31,427 nucleotides of DNA from Butyricicoccus pullicaecorum (GTDB lineage: Bacteria; Bacillota; Clostridia; Oscillospirales; Butyricicoccaceae), in contig JAGZIW010000018.1 of assembly GCA_018366035.1 (NCBI GenBank), forward strand, positions 1 through 31,427. Reading direction: 5' to 3'. A program made the position numbers and the translations under genes. The notes beneath the pieces were generated by a model. It saw only the letters and a list, made by a program, of their open reading frames with translations. It searched no databases and was not told the origin of the DNA. This document shows, piece by piece, positions 6,177-14,689 of this stretch (its first letter is position 1; the number at the start of each line of letters is the position of its first letter).

Positions 6177-8114
6177 ATGAACCCACTGGCAGAGCTGCAT
6201 GAGCGTCTTGCATACAGCGCGGTGGCAGGCACCGCACTTTTAGAGGAAGATTTTAGACTGAAAAAGATGGCAGATACCTTTGCGTCTCTGGCACCGAAAA
6301 ATCCGGTGTTTGCAAAGATTCACAAAGGACTGACGGACTTGTTTGAAGAACAGCCCGCGCACAGAGGGCATGTGCTTTTGAACCTTTTGGGGCTTGTCGA
6401 TGCCGTATTGTATACGCAGGCGGGCTATGGCGCGGCAGGGGAGCTTGCTGCCCTGCCCGAAAACGCAGAGTCCGGAGAATTTCAGCCGATCCGGTACAGT
6501 GCGCTGCATGCGCTCATGCAGGCGCTGACAACAACAGGTTCGGGACGCATGGAGGTGCTGTCCCGTACAGTTTGCGAGCATGCGGAATATTTCAAGGATT
6601 GCCGTGTGATTCACGCACTGATCGATGACCTTGCAGACCCCTATGGGGATATGGGGGCGCTCATCTTCCGGATCCTGCGCGCACTGGTCACAGGGGAGAC
6701 GGTGGAAACCGGTGATTTCGATGGCTATCAGAGAAAACGATATTCCCTGCCGACGATTGACAAGACGCAGCTGTTGTCCCGCCTGAAATACGGTTTTGAC
6801 CCAGCGGGCAAAACCGATATGGTCAGACGAATGATGCTCATTTGCGCCATTGCAGGCGATGCGGAAAACGACTGGTACCTCTCCCTTTTGGACAGTGCGA
6901 AAAAGGATATCCGCACGCTTGTGGTGTTTGCGCTTGGCTATCGGGAGGAAAATATCCCGCTCTTGATGGAGCTGGCGCAAAAGGAGCGCGGCAAGCCAAA
7001 GGAAATGGCGTATCGTGTGCTTTGCCGGTGGGACAACCCGTCCGTGACTGCGTTTATCGAAAAGACGCTGAAAAAGTCCCCCAAGATGGCAGCCTGTCTC
7101 AGCAGTACGGAGTTAGACGTTTATGGCGACATGGCGGCAAAGGGCTTGCAGGCGGCGCTTACCGAAGTCTTAGGGCAGCCGTATATTTCGCGGGGGCAGA
7201 TGGACGACACCATAATGCCTTGGATTTCTGCACTTTTGGGCAAGGCATCTGCGGAGACGATTGCCTTTTATCAGTGGGTTTTCGCCGATCAGCCGCTGCC
7301 TGAGATACAGGAGGTCACCTACAATCAGCAGACCCGAAAAATTCGTATGCTGCCCTATCTGTATGACAAGCTGTGCGCGACGCTCGTGCTGAGCTGTCCG
7401 CAGCCGCTCGTCGATTTTCTGAGCGGTCAGAGTACAGAATGGGGGGAGGCTGTATTTCTGGCAGACCTCTTTACAAAATCTGCCGCCGAGGTCTATGACG
7501 AATGGGGCGGACAAAGCGGAAAATCCGTACAGTATTGGCTGCAGCACGTCGGTTATGACGCACTGGGACGGCGTGCCGAGAGCGAGCAAACGGGCACTTT
7601 GTGTGTCACAAGAATGACCGAGGAGCCCGATGTGCTGGCGCTGGAGAATTACCGCGAACTCAGGCGTCCCATCAAAGAGCCGCTTGACTGGCGTTGGATT
7701 GATACGTTCATTCAAAACGACTGGGAGGAGATGTTTAACAGAATGGATTCTGATGCCATGCCAGAGGCGTGGAAGCGCAAGACAGGCGCATATTTTTATC
7801 AGAAGGCCTTGCAGGTGGAAAAAAGCAGTTATTATTCCATCGGAAAATTGCGGATAAGGCTTTATCGAATGAAGCAGTACGGCTGTCAGAACTTTGAAAA
7901 CATTCTGGTCAGCCAGTGCAAGTCTTGCTATAACATGGCAGAATACCATGTTTTCGATATGTTTGCCGCCTATCATGAGATTGCAGGCAGACAGGCAGCC
8001 ATGGAGGAGGCACAGCGCGTGGTCGCGTTTTACCGCTCTGCCAAGGACGGAAAACGCGCGGAGAGCATTGCGCAGATTCTGAAAGCCCATGGTTTTTTAC
8101 CGGAATCGGAATAA
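6177..8114 (+). CDS. HEAT-repeat-like protein, second paralog (DUF5691-like)
   Basis: A 645-residue paralog of the preceding protein. It shares the N-terminal block from H-E-R-L-A-Y-S-A-V-A-G-T-A to N-P-V-F-A nearly without change, then diverges strongly while keeping the same landmarks (HEAT-like segment about residues 240-310, a V-D-F-L-S segment near 415, and a C-terminal A-M-E-E-A-Q-R-V-V-A-F-Y). It is cytoplasmic, with no catalytic motif. GAGGTGA lies about 8 bases before the ATG; the gene starts 21 bases after its twin. Loss of similarity in the middle with retention of both ends suggests a conserved docking surface and a changed target surface. It may form a heterodimer or alternative subunit with the first copy. 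Confidence 0.75.
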   Translation: MNPLAELHERLAYSAVAGTALLEEDFRLKKMADTFASLAPKNPVFAKIHKGLTDLFEEQPAHRGHVLLNLLGLVDAVLYTQAGYGAAGELAALPENAESGEFQPIRYSALHALMQALTTTGSGRMEVLSRTVCEHAEYFKDCRVIHALIDDLADPYGDMGALIFRILRALVTGETVETGDFDGYQRKRYSLPTIDKTQLLSRLKYGFDPAGKTDMVRRMMLICAIAGDAENDWYLSLLDSAKKDIRTLVVFALGYREENIPLLMELAQKERGKPKEMAYRVLCRWDNPSVTAFIEKTLKKSPKMAACLSSTELDVYGDMAAKGLQAALTEVLGQPYISRGQMDDTIMPWISALLGKASAETIAFYQWVFADQPLPEIQEVTYNQQTRKIRMLPYLYDKLCATLVLSCPQPLVDFLSGQSTEWGEAVFLADLFTKSAAEVYDEWGGQSGKSVQYWLQHVGYDALGRRAESEQTGTLCVTRMTEEPDVLALENYRELRRPIKEPLDWRWIDTFIQNDWEEMFNRMDSDAMPEAWKRKTGAYFYQKALQVEKSSYYSIGKLRIRLYRMKQYGCQNFENILVSQCKSCYNMAEYHVFDMFAAYHEIAGRQAAMEEAQRVVAFYRSAKDGKRAESIAQILKAHGFLPESE

Positions 8115-8152
8115 GTACATAGAGTTTTTACAGCAAGCAGGAGGAACATAAC

Positions 8153-9232
8153 ATGCAGACTGTACAGAGATTACCAGCAGAACAGCTTTTTCAGAATGAA
8201 ATCGACGCATTGATTGCAGCCGAGAAAGACCCCATTCCTACGGGCTGGCGCATGTCCCCGCGGTCGGTGCTGACCTACATCTGCGGCGGCAGGGTGGGAC
8301 AGACTGAAATCACGCCCAAGTATGTCGGCAACCGCCGCTTGGTAGAAATCTGTATTGCGACCCTTGTGACAGACCGCGCGCTGCTCCTCATTGGAGAGCC
8401 GGGCACGGCAAAGTCATGGCTCAGTGAGCACCTTGCGGCGGCAATCAACGGGGACTCGACGCGTGTCGTACAGGGAACGGCAGGCACGACCGAGGAACAG
8501 ATTCGCTACTCGTGGAATTATGCCATGTTGATTGCCAAGGGTCCGAGTCCGGAGGCGATGGTCAAAAGTCCGGTGTATCATGCAATGGAGACCGGAACGA
8601 TTGCACGTGTGGAGGAAATTTCACGCTGTGCAAGTGAGGTGCAGGACGCTCTGATTTCCATTTTGTCGGAAAAACGCATTGCAGTGCCCGAACTTGGCGT
8701 AGAGGTGCCGGCGCAAAAGGGCTTTTCGGTCATCGCAACTGCCAATACACGTGATAAGGGCGTAAATGATATGTCTGCTGCGCTCAAGCGCCGCTTTAAT
8801 ATCGTGGTACTGCCCGCACCTGCCAGCCTTGAAACCGAAATTGAAATTGTAGAAAGCCGTGTCCGGCAGCTGTCCGCCAGCCTTGACCTCTATGCAAATG
8901 CACCGCAGCAGGACGTTGTTGAGCAGGTGGTTACGATTTTCCGTGAACTGCGCAGCGGGAGCACGCTGGACGGCAAGCAGAAACTCAAGACAACAAGCGG
9001 AGTTCTGTCCACGGCAGAAGCCATTTCCCTTTTGACCAATGCCATGGCGCTTGCAGGCAGCTTTGGCAGCGGCACAATTGCGGCGGGTGACCTTGCAGCG
9101 GCATTGCAGGGCGCTGTCATCAAGGACGAGGACAAGGACGGTGTTTGCTGGAAGGAATATCTCGAAAATGTCATGAAGAAGCGCGGGGCACGCTGGCTTC
9201 CGCTCTATCAGGCGTGCAAGGAGCTGAACTGA
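8153..9232 (+). CDS. MoxR-family AAA+ ATPase
   Basis: A 359-residue AAA+ protein of the MoxR group, which forms ATP-driven rings and works with VWA-domain partners (compare RavA-ViaA) to remodel or activate protein complexes. Visible motifs: Walker A GEPGTAKS at residues 81-88; Walker B region at about 148-158, reading TIARVEEISR with Glu-Glu instead of the usual Asp-Glu; sensor 1 in ATANTRDKGVN (N198); arginine finger region LKRRFN near 211-216. AGGAGG lies about 7 bases before the ATG. Its stop is one base from the start of the next gene, so the two are translationally coupled. It is the only NTPase in the operon and therefore the presumed motor. Confidence 0.92.
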   Translation: MQTVQRLPAEQLFQNEIDALIAAEKDPIPTGWRMSPRSVLTYICGGRVGQTEITPKYVGNRRLVEICIATLVTDRALLLIGEPGTAKSWLSEHLAAAINGDSTRVVQGTAGTTEEQIRYSWNYAMLIAKGPSPEAMVKSPVYHAMETGTIARVEEISRCASEVQDALISILSEKRIAVPELGVEVPAQKGFSVIATANTRDKGVNDMSAALKRRFNIVVLPAPASLETEIEIVESRVRQLSASLDLYANAPQQDVVEQVVTIFRELRSGSTLDGKQKLKTTSGVLSTAEAISLLTNAMALAGSFGSGTIAAGDLAAALQGAVIKDEDKDGVCWKEYLENVMKKRGARWLPLYQACKELN

Positions 9233-9233
9233 T

Positions 9234-11480
9234 ATGACACCTGTCTATTTTGGGGTGCGCCATCTCTCTCCGGCAGCGGCGTATCATGTGTGTCTGGCGC
9301 TGGACAGGGTGCAGCCCGATGTGGTGCTGATTGAAGGGCCTTCGGACCTCAATGACCAGATGCAATGGCTCTGTCACAAGGAAACCCAGCTGCCGGCGGC
9401 GATTCTTGCCTATACCCAGAAGGCGCCGGTTCACACCATTCTCTATCCGTTTGCGGTCTATTCTCCCGAGTATCAGGCGATTTTATGGGCGCATACCCAT
9501 AAGGTGCCGTGCAGATTTATGGATTTGCCGTCGGAGGTCTTTCTGGCGCTGCGCGAGCGGGACGCACAGCAGACAGAGGAGACAGCGGAGACACAGGGCA
9601 AAACGACCGAGCAGGTGTATCGGGAGCTGGAGATGATTTTGGGCGAGTCGCATGATACCTTTTGGGAGCGCCGCTTTGAACAGCTGACGCATAACTATGA
9701 ACAGGCGGCGGCAGCCTTTGGCGAGCAGCTGCGGCAGAGCGCCTGCGACCCACAAGAGCGGACTGCGGAAAATCAGATACGCGAAGCCTATATGAAGCGC
9801 ATGATTGTGCAGGCAGAGCGGGAGGGGCAGGTTTTCTGTGTGTGCGGTGCCTTCCATGTATCCGGCTTGCAAAGCTGCGCACCCATGACCGACGATGAGG
9901 AAAAGCGCCTGCCGCGTGCGGCGTCCAGTACAACGCTCATGCCATATTCCTATTATCGGCTGTCTCAGCGCGCGGGCTATGGTGCGGGCAATCAGGCGCC
10001 TGCCTATTTTGAACTGCTTTGGCAGGCGATGCAGCAAGGAGACTTGAGCCAGACCACCTATCAATATTTAGCCCGTCTGGCGGCAGAGCAGCGCAGACAG
10101 GGGCAGCTGACCTCGGCGGCAGAGGTCATCGAGGCAGTAAGGCTCGCACAGACGCTCGCCTATATGCGCGGCGGCCAGTATCCGACCTTGCAGGACTTGC
10201 GGGACGCAGCAGTCACCTGCATGGGACACGGCAATTTTGCAGAGATTTCGGTCTCTGCGGCGTCGATAGAAATTGGTACGAAAATCGGCGCCCTGCCCGA
10301 GGGCGTGAGCCGCACCTCGATTCAGGACGATTTTTACAGGCAGCTCAAGGAGCTGAATTTGGAACGGTACCGCACCGTGCAGGCACAGCAGCTGGATTTG
10401 GATTTGCGCGAAAATCTGCGGGTGAAGTCGGAAAAATCGGCATTTTTGGACTTGCACCGCTCATTTTTCCTGCATCGTCTGCGGGTGCTGGGGGTTCATT
10501 TTGCAGCGCCGGTGCAGAGCCGGCAGACAAGCGCGAACTGGGGAGAATATTGGACGCTGTGCTGGGTACCGGAAACCGAAATTGAACTGGTGGAATCGGC
10601 ACTGCTGGGAGAAACCATAGAAGGAGCTGCGGCTTTTGCGCTCAAGGAGCGGGCAGACAAAAGTGACACGATTTCACAGGCGGCAGAGGTCTTTCAGGAC
10701 GCTTTCCTGTGCGGCATGCCGCAGGCGGCAGGGCATGCCCTTGCCGTTGTGCAAAGACTGTCCGCAGATACGGCGGCAATCGAGGAGGTCTCCAAAACGG
10801 CGGTTAATCTGTCCACGGTCATTCGGTATGGCGATTTGAGAAGGTTTCCCTCCGCGCCGCTCATACCGCTGCTGTCACAACTTTATCTGCGTGCCTGCCT
10901 GACGATGGAGGAGGCGTGCAGCTGTGATGATGCAGCGTCCGCACAGGTCATGGACAGCATAGAACGCATAAATCAGGTGGAGCGTAGCCATGAATTTTTG
11001 GAGGAAAGCCGCTGGACCGATGTGCTCACTGCAATTTCGGAGCGAGATGACCTCAATACCCGATGTGCAGGCTTTGCCATGGCGACACGCATCGAGCGCG
11101 GACAGGTGACAGAGGAGGAACTGCGGGTGCAGGTATCGCGCCGCCTGTCCAAGGGGATTCCGGCAGATTTGGCAGCGGGCTGGTTCGAAGGGCTTGCCAA
11201 AAAGAACCGGTATTCGCTCATTATGCGCCTGTCCCTTTGGCGGGAACTGGATCACTATCTGGCAGACCTCGATGAGACTGCGTTTAAGCGTGCGCTGGTA
11301 TTTCTCCGCCGTGCCTTTGCCGATTTCACTGCCAATGAAAAGAGCGATATTGCAGAAAATCTGGGCGAAATTTGGGGCGTTGAGCCGGAGCAGGCTGCCG
11401 ATGTCCTGATGCGCAGCCCCACCGAAGCCGAGCAGGATATCCTTGCCGGACTGGACGATTTTGACTTTGGGGATATCTAG
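9234..11480 (+). CDS. DUF5682-like protein with TraB/Tiki-like N-terminal domain
   Basis: A 748-residue protein. By context and by its opening (YFGVRHLSPAAAYH, then D-V-V-L-I-E-G-P-S-D) I assign it to the DUF5682 family. The first 215 residues show what looks like the TraB/Tiki/EreA/ChaN superfamily pattern: a GxxH motif at 7-10 (GVRH), a Glu at 34 following a hydrophobic strand, an R-E-A-Y-M segment at 183-187 like the conserved R-D-x-x-M of TraB proteins, and a second GxxH at 205-208 (GAFH) after a hydrophobic strand, followed by a Gly-Leu like the G-H-x-x-G-[IL] of TraB. Members include metalloproteases and esterases, so an enzymatic role is possible. The remaining 530 residues are helical and unassigned. 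There is no signal peptide. The start is 1 base after the ATPase stop, and the next gene begins 18 bases downstream. Confidence 0.75.
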   Translation: MTPVYFGVRHLSPAAAYHVCLALDRVQPDVVLIEGPSDLNDQMQWLCHKETQLPAAILAYTQKAPVHTILYPFAVYSPEYQAILWAHTHKVPCRFMDLPSEVFLALRERDAQQTEETAETQGKTTEQVYRELEMILGESHDTFWERRFEQLTHNYEQAAAAFGEQLRQSACDPQERTAENQIREAYMKRMIVQAEREGQVFCVCGAFHVSGLQSCAPMTDDEEKRLPRAASSTTLMPYSYYRLSQRAGYGAGNQAPAYFELLWQAMQQGDLSQTTYQYLARLAAEQRRQGQLTSAAEVIEAVRLAQTLAYMRGGQYPTLQDLRDAAVTCMGHGNFAEISVSAASIEIGTKIGALPEGVSRTSIQDDFYRQLKELNLERYRTVQAQQLDLDLRENLRVKSEKSAFLDLHRSFFLHRLRVLGVHFAAPVQSRQTSANWGEYWTLCWVPETEIELVESALLGETIEGAAAFALKERADKSDTISQAAEVFQDAFLCGMPQAAGHALAVVQRLSADTAAIEEVSKTAVNLSTVIRYGDLRRFPSAPLIPLLSQLYLRACLTMEEACSCDDAASAQVMDSIERINQVERSHEFLEESRWTDVLTAISERDDLNTRCAGFAMATRIERGQVTEEELRVQVSRRLSKGIPADLAAGWFEGLAKKNRYSLIMRLSLWRELDHYLADLDETAFKRALVFLRRAFADFTANEKSDIAENLGEIWGVEPEQAADVLMRSPTEAEQDILAGLDDFDFGDI

Positions 11481-11498
11481 GAAAGGGGACAAGGCAAA

Positions 11499-12659
11499 AT
11501 GCAAAACGAACAGATGGCGCGTTGGCGTCTGATTCTGGGAGAGCAAACGCAGGACACCTTCTCCGGCATGGGAATGGACGCGCTTTCCAAAGAACAAATG
11601 CTGATGGACGAGGCGCTGGCTGAAATTTATGGCGTTTCGGAAGGCGGCGGCAGCGGTAGGGGAGCCGGAAGGGGACCGTCTGCGCCGCATATCAGCAAAT
11701 GGCTGGGGGATATCCGCAGCCTGTTTGAGCCAGATATGGTGGCAGTCGTGCAGAATGATGCTGTCGAGCGCCGAGGACTCAAGCAGCTGCTGCTGGAGCC
11801 TGAGCTTTTGGACAATCTGGAGCCGGATTTGAATATGGCGTCTACACTTTTGATGCTGAAGGACCAGATTCCCAAAAAGTCCAAGGAATCGGCACGCAGG
11901 TTTATCCAAAAGATTGTGGAGTCCATCAACCGGAAGATGGAAACCCAGATGCGCAGGGCAGTGACAGCGGCACTCAATAAGAAGGAACATTCCCCTCTGC
12001 CCTCCGCGTCCGCAATCGATTTCCGCTACACGATAGCCCGCAACCTGCGAAATTATGACCCGACCCTTGGCGTTGTCATTCCAGAGCGCGTATATTTCTT
12101 CGACCGCGCCAGCAAGGTCAATCGCTGGCACGTCATTCTGGATATCGACCAAAGCGGTTCTATGGGAGAATCCATTATTTATTCGTCGATTATGGCGTGC
12201 ATCTTGGCGTCTATGGCGTCAGTCAAAACCAATGTTGTTGCGTTCGATACCCAGATTATGGATTTGACAGATCTGTGTGAGGATCCGGTCGATTTGCTGT
12301 TTGGCTTCCAGATGGGCGGCGGTACGGATATTGCCAAATCGCTACATTATTGCAGAAGGTTTGTAGAAAGTCCAGACAAGACCCTGTTTTTCCTGATTTC
12401 GGATTTGGACGAGGGCGGCAATCGCGCAGGACTCTTAAACCATCTGCGCGAAATGAAGGAAAGCGGCGTGACCGTTGTGGTGCTGCTTGCAGTCGCGGAC
12501 GGCGGCCGACCGTATTATGATGAGAAAACGGCAAAACGCATTGCAGAGATGGATATTCCATGCTTTGCCTGCACGCCGGAAAAGCTGCCGGAGCTGATTG
12601 AACGCACATTCAAAAAATATGATCTCACCGAGTTTGCAAAGCAGATGAAGAAGAAATGA
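11499..12659 (+). CDS. VWA-domain protein (MoxR partner)
   Basis: A 386-residue soluble protein. The N-terminal half is helical with a Gly/Arg-rich linker (about residues 48-60). The C-terminal half is a von Willebrand factor A domain with a complete metal-ion-dependent adhesion site: D217-x-S219-x-S221 in DIDQSGSMGES, T276 in GGGTD and D302 in LISDLD. This resembles the VWA partners of MoxR ATPases such as ViaA and the cobalt-chelatase CobT group, where the VWA part binds substrate through Mg2+ and couples it to the ATPase ring. Last gene of the operon, followed 1 base later by a strong terminator. AAAGGGG lies about 9 bases upstream of the ATG. Function within this specific cluster is unknown. 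Confidence 0.9.
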   Translation: MQNEQMARWRLILGEQTQDTFSGMGMDALSKEQMLMDEALAEIYGVSEGGGSGRGAGRGPSAPHISKWLGDIRSLFEPDMVAVVQNDAVERRGLKQLLLEPELLDNLEPDLNMASTLLMLKDQIPKKSKESARRFIQKIVESINRKMETQMRRAVTAALNKKEHSPLPSASAIDFRYTIARNLRNYDPTLGVVIPERVYFFDRASKVNRWHVILDIDQSGSMGESIIYSSIMACILASMASVKTNVVAFDTQIMDLTDLCEDPVDLLFGFQMGGGTDIAKSLHYCRRFVESPDKTLFFLISDLDEGGNRAGLLNHLREMKESGVTVVVLLAVADGGRPYYDEKTAKRIAEMDIPCFACTPEKLPELIERTFKKYDLTEFAKQMKKK

Positions 12660-12687
12660 AAAAAGCCCCCGTTTTGGGGGCTTTTTT
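12660..12687. terminator. Bidirectional terminator closing the SWIM-VWA operon
   Basis: AAAAGCCCCC (12661-12670) pairs with GGGGGCTTTT (12676-12685) over a GTTTT loop, with a T-run after and an A-run before. It serves the operon on the plus strand and the convergent gene ending at 12698 on the minus strand. Confidence 0.92.
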
Positions 12688-12697
12688 GCGTTGATAC

Positions 12698-13900
12698 TTA
12701 ACCAAAAATTTGGGAATATACCCATTCGCTGTATTTTTCAATGCTTTCGATGTCACGGTCGAAAGGATAATTATTGGGAATTCCAAATCGGTCAAAATGT
12801 TCCTGTTCGATTTTTTGAGCCTTTTTGTGCGCCTGCTCCATAGAGGAAGGGTCACCAAAGTCTATGCTGGCATAAGCATCTAAAATTTCCTGTCCAGCCT
12901 TTAAGGAATCATGATATTTTCCATAGTGCTTTTCGCCAAACTGATTTTCAACAATGTCTGTTGTCTTCTTTACAAAATCCTTTCGGTAGGTTTCAAACAG
13001 ACGATCTATCGTTGCACCAAACATCTTGCCCAGTTCGCCGCTTGCGGCTGCTGCCTTTTTCGCTGCGGCGTATGCAACACCAGTCTCACCGTAGTCAGAG
13101 CAAATCAGGTCACCGCAATAAATTCCACATTTTTCCTCGAAGATGCGTCCTACCTTTTGCAGACGGAATAACTCAGTCGCTGTTGTTTCCACGCCGCCGA
13201 TGGTCAGCTTGGTGGTTACCTTTTGGATATCTAAGCTGTGGAAATCCATGTCCTCATCGGCTTTTAGCTGCTCTGCCAGTTCCTGAACGACCTGATGAAG
13301 CTGTCCCTTGAGTGTTTCTACATCTTCGTGGGTATACTTGCCGCCTGTGAAGAAGTCAAGAGTATCTGTTGCAAATTTTTCCAAATCACGTTCACAGCGT
13401 TCTGATGTAATCGCGCCCTTGGATACGAGGTGCAGGGCAGCCTGTACCAGTGTGTCGCCATCTTGGCGCAGGAAATCGTGAAGCGGTTTTCTTTCATTAA
13501 GCTCTTCTGGATTTCTGTCTGTCAGATGCATTCGGTTGGGGTCATCTGTATAAAAATCATATGGATCTAGCACAGTTTTCTCCGGAGGCTTAAAGGAAAC
13601 TGTATAGCTTTTTCCTACATTCTCTGTGACATCTTTCCAAACCAATCCATTTTGAGAGAAATCAATATAGCCTATGCGGTCTGGAACCGTGAATGTGACA
13701 GAGTCAGGGCGTTCAAACTTTGCAGAAGGTTCATAGGTGTCTACTGAGGGTCTGGAGGGTCTGGAAACCGAGCCGTTGGACTGTGAGGAGGAGCTTGACC
13801 CTTGATTGGGAAGCGGAATCAGGTTGTTAGGATCCGGTACATGCCCGGGCTTGAAAGTGTCTGGGTAATAGCTTTGGAAACCGGAAAAATCGACATACAT
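12698..13900 (-). CDS. Unknown 400-residue protein
   Basis: I do not recognise this protein. It starts at an ATG 7 bases after a strong AAGGAGGT. Residues 1-35 are hydrophilic with aromatic residues (MYVDFSGFQSYYPDTF), then a Ser-rich low-complexity linker (about 35-55), a beta-looking segment (65-115) and a long helical, charged region (130-400) with a K-K-A-A-A-A-S-G run and a pair of Cys near residues 259 and 263 (C-G-I-Y-C). There is no signal peptide and no membrane segment. Codon use looks normal. It is convergent with the SWIM-VWA operon and shares its terminator. Directly upstream lies a small open frame whose stop overlaps this gene's ribosome site, so the two are likely co-transcribed. 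Confidence 0.75.
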   Translation of the reverse strand: MYVDFSGFQSYYPDTFKPGHVPDPNNLIPLPNQGSSSSSQSNGSVSRPSRPSVDTYEPSAKFERPDSVTFTVPDRIGYIDFSQNGLVWKDVTENVGKSYTVSFKPPEKTVLDPYDFYTDDPNRMHLTDRNPEELNERKPLHDFLRQDGDTLVQAALHLVSKGAITSERCERDLEKFATDTLDFFTGGKYTHEDVETLKGQLHQVVQELAEQLKADEDMDFHSLDIQKVTTKLTIGGVETTATELFRLQKVGRIFEEKCGIYCGDLICSDYGETGVAYAAAKKAAAASGELGKMFGATIDRLFETYRKDFVKKTTDIVENQFGEKHYGKYHDSLKAGQEILDAYASIDFGDPSSMEQAHKKAQKIEQEHFDRFGIPNNYPFDRDIESIEKYSEWVYSQIFG

Positions 13901-13912
13901 GACAATACCTCC

Positions 13913-14164
13913 TTATTTTAGTCCACAGGTTCCGTTGTGACGGCAGGGCTGGCTCAACTCACCGCCATTGTATTTTGTGACATTTCCTGTGGCGTTGCAT
14001 AGTATGTTCTGGTTTATAAAAGTATTTCTTGCTCCATAAGAAAGGGAGTATCCTGTTTTACGCTGCGAGGAACAAAGCTGTTTCATGCGCTTTTCATTTG
14101 AACAGCTTTCTGCGAATAAATGGATAAATTGATTCGCAGATGAGACTGGTGCGATGCCTGCAAT
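13913..14164 (-). CDS. Small open frame (up to 83 aa) lacking a standard start codon
   Basis: A continuous open frame runs from just after a GGAGG (14176-14180) to a TAA at 13913-13915 that overlaps the ribosome site of the next gene, as in a real operon. No ATG, GTG or TTG exists in frame near the GGAGG; the only plausible initiator is ATT at 14164-14162, 11 bases away. Alternatives are an internal ATG at 14086 (57 residues, poor ribosome site), or a 26-codon TTG-started leader whose TGA overlaps that ATG as ATGA, which would couple them. The C-terminal part carries several Cys (Q-P-C-R-H-N-G-T-C-G-L-K). A strong promoter sits just upstream. It may also be a degraded gene. No family recognised. 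Confidence 0.4.
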   Translation of the reverse strand: MAGIAPVSSANQFIHLFAESCSNEKRMKQLCSSQRKTGYSLSYGARNTFINQNILCNATGNVTKYNGGELSQPCRHNGTCGLK

Positions 14165-14210
14165 ACGATAAGATACCTCCTTTTACTACAAATTTTTAAG
14201 ACTTGCCTAG

Positions 14211-14238
14211 ATTATAACAAATATTTACTGAAAGTCAA
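14211..14238 (-). promoter_or_regulatory. Sigma-A promoter for the small frame and the 400-aa gene
   Basis: On the minus strand TTGACT (14238-14233), a 16-base spacer and a perfect TATAAT (14216-14211). Transcription would begin near 14204, leaving about 25 bases before the GGAGG at 14180-14176. Confidence 0.8.
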
Positions 14239-14689
14239 TGTGCGCACGGGAAATTCCTGTACAAAATATAAAGATAAAATTTATATATTTTGAACTATTA
14301 AGTTTTCGGCGCACAGGACGTCAAAATAAAAAAGAAACCGGCAAGCCAGAGATGAAGTGAAATATAGAGTTTCACGGAAATCGTAAAAAGTTTGGAGATG
14401 CGCATATTTTTATGGCGCTGTCATCTGCGTAAAGGGCTGCGTTATGTTTCAGCGTCCACTGCGCAGAGTGCTTTGGAGAAAAGGCATACCCATGGACGGG
14501 CACTTTGCTGTGTAAAAATTCTATGTCGTGACTTTTTGCGGGATTTTGTGTGCGGCTGTGAGATGCTTTTTGTCTGTATTTTGGGTTGATGATAGACAGC
14601 AGGCACAAACGAGGGGGCAGAAAAGTATAGTGTACGAATGAAAATGGTGCTATAATAAAAAAGACATCTAAACATAAGGATACGATGAT
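14239..14689. other. Intergenic region between divergent genes
   Basis: About 450 bases with no convincing gene; short frames on both strands lack ribosome sites and protein-like composition. The only clear signal is an extended -10, TGCTATAAT at 14648-14656, serving the gene at 14690. Confidence 0.6.
14648..14656 (+). promoter_or_regulatory. Extended -10 promoter for the beta-helix-like gene
   Basis: TGCTATAAT is a full extended -10; the -35 region 17 bases upstream is weak. It lies about 34 bases before the ATG at 14690. Confidence 0.6.

Noticed and set aside
14392..14589. 65-codon plus-strand frame in the 13.9-14.7 kb gap
   Set aside because: No ribosome site, and a Cys/Arg-rich composition with no resemblance to known proteins.
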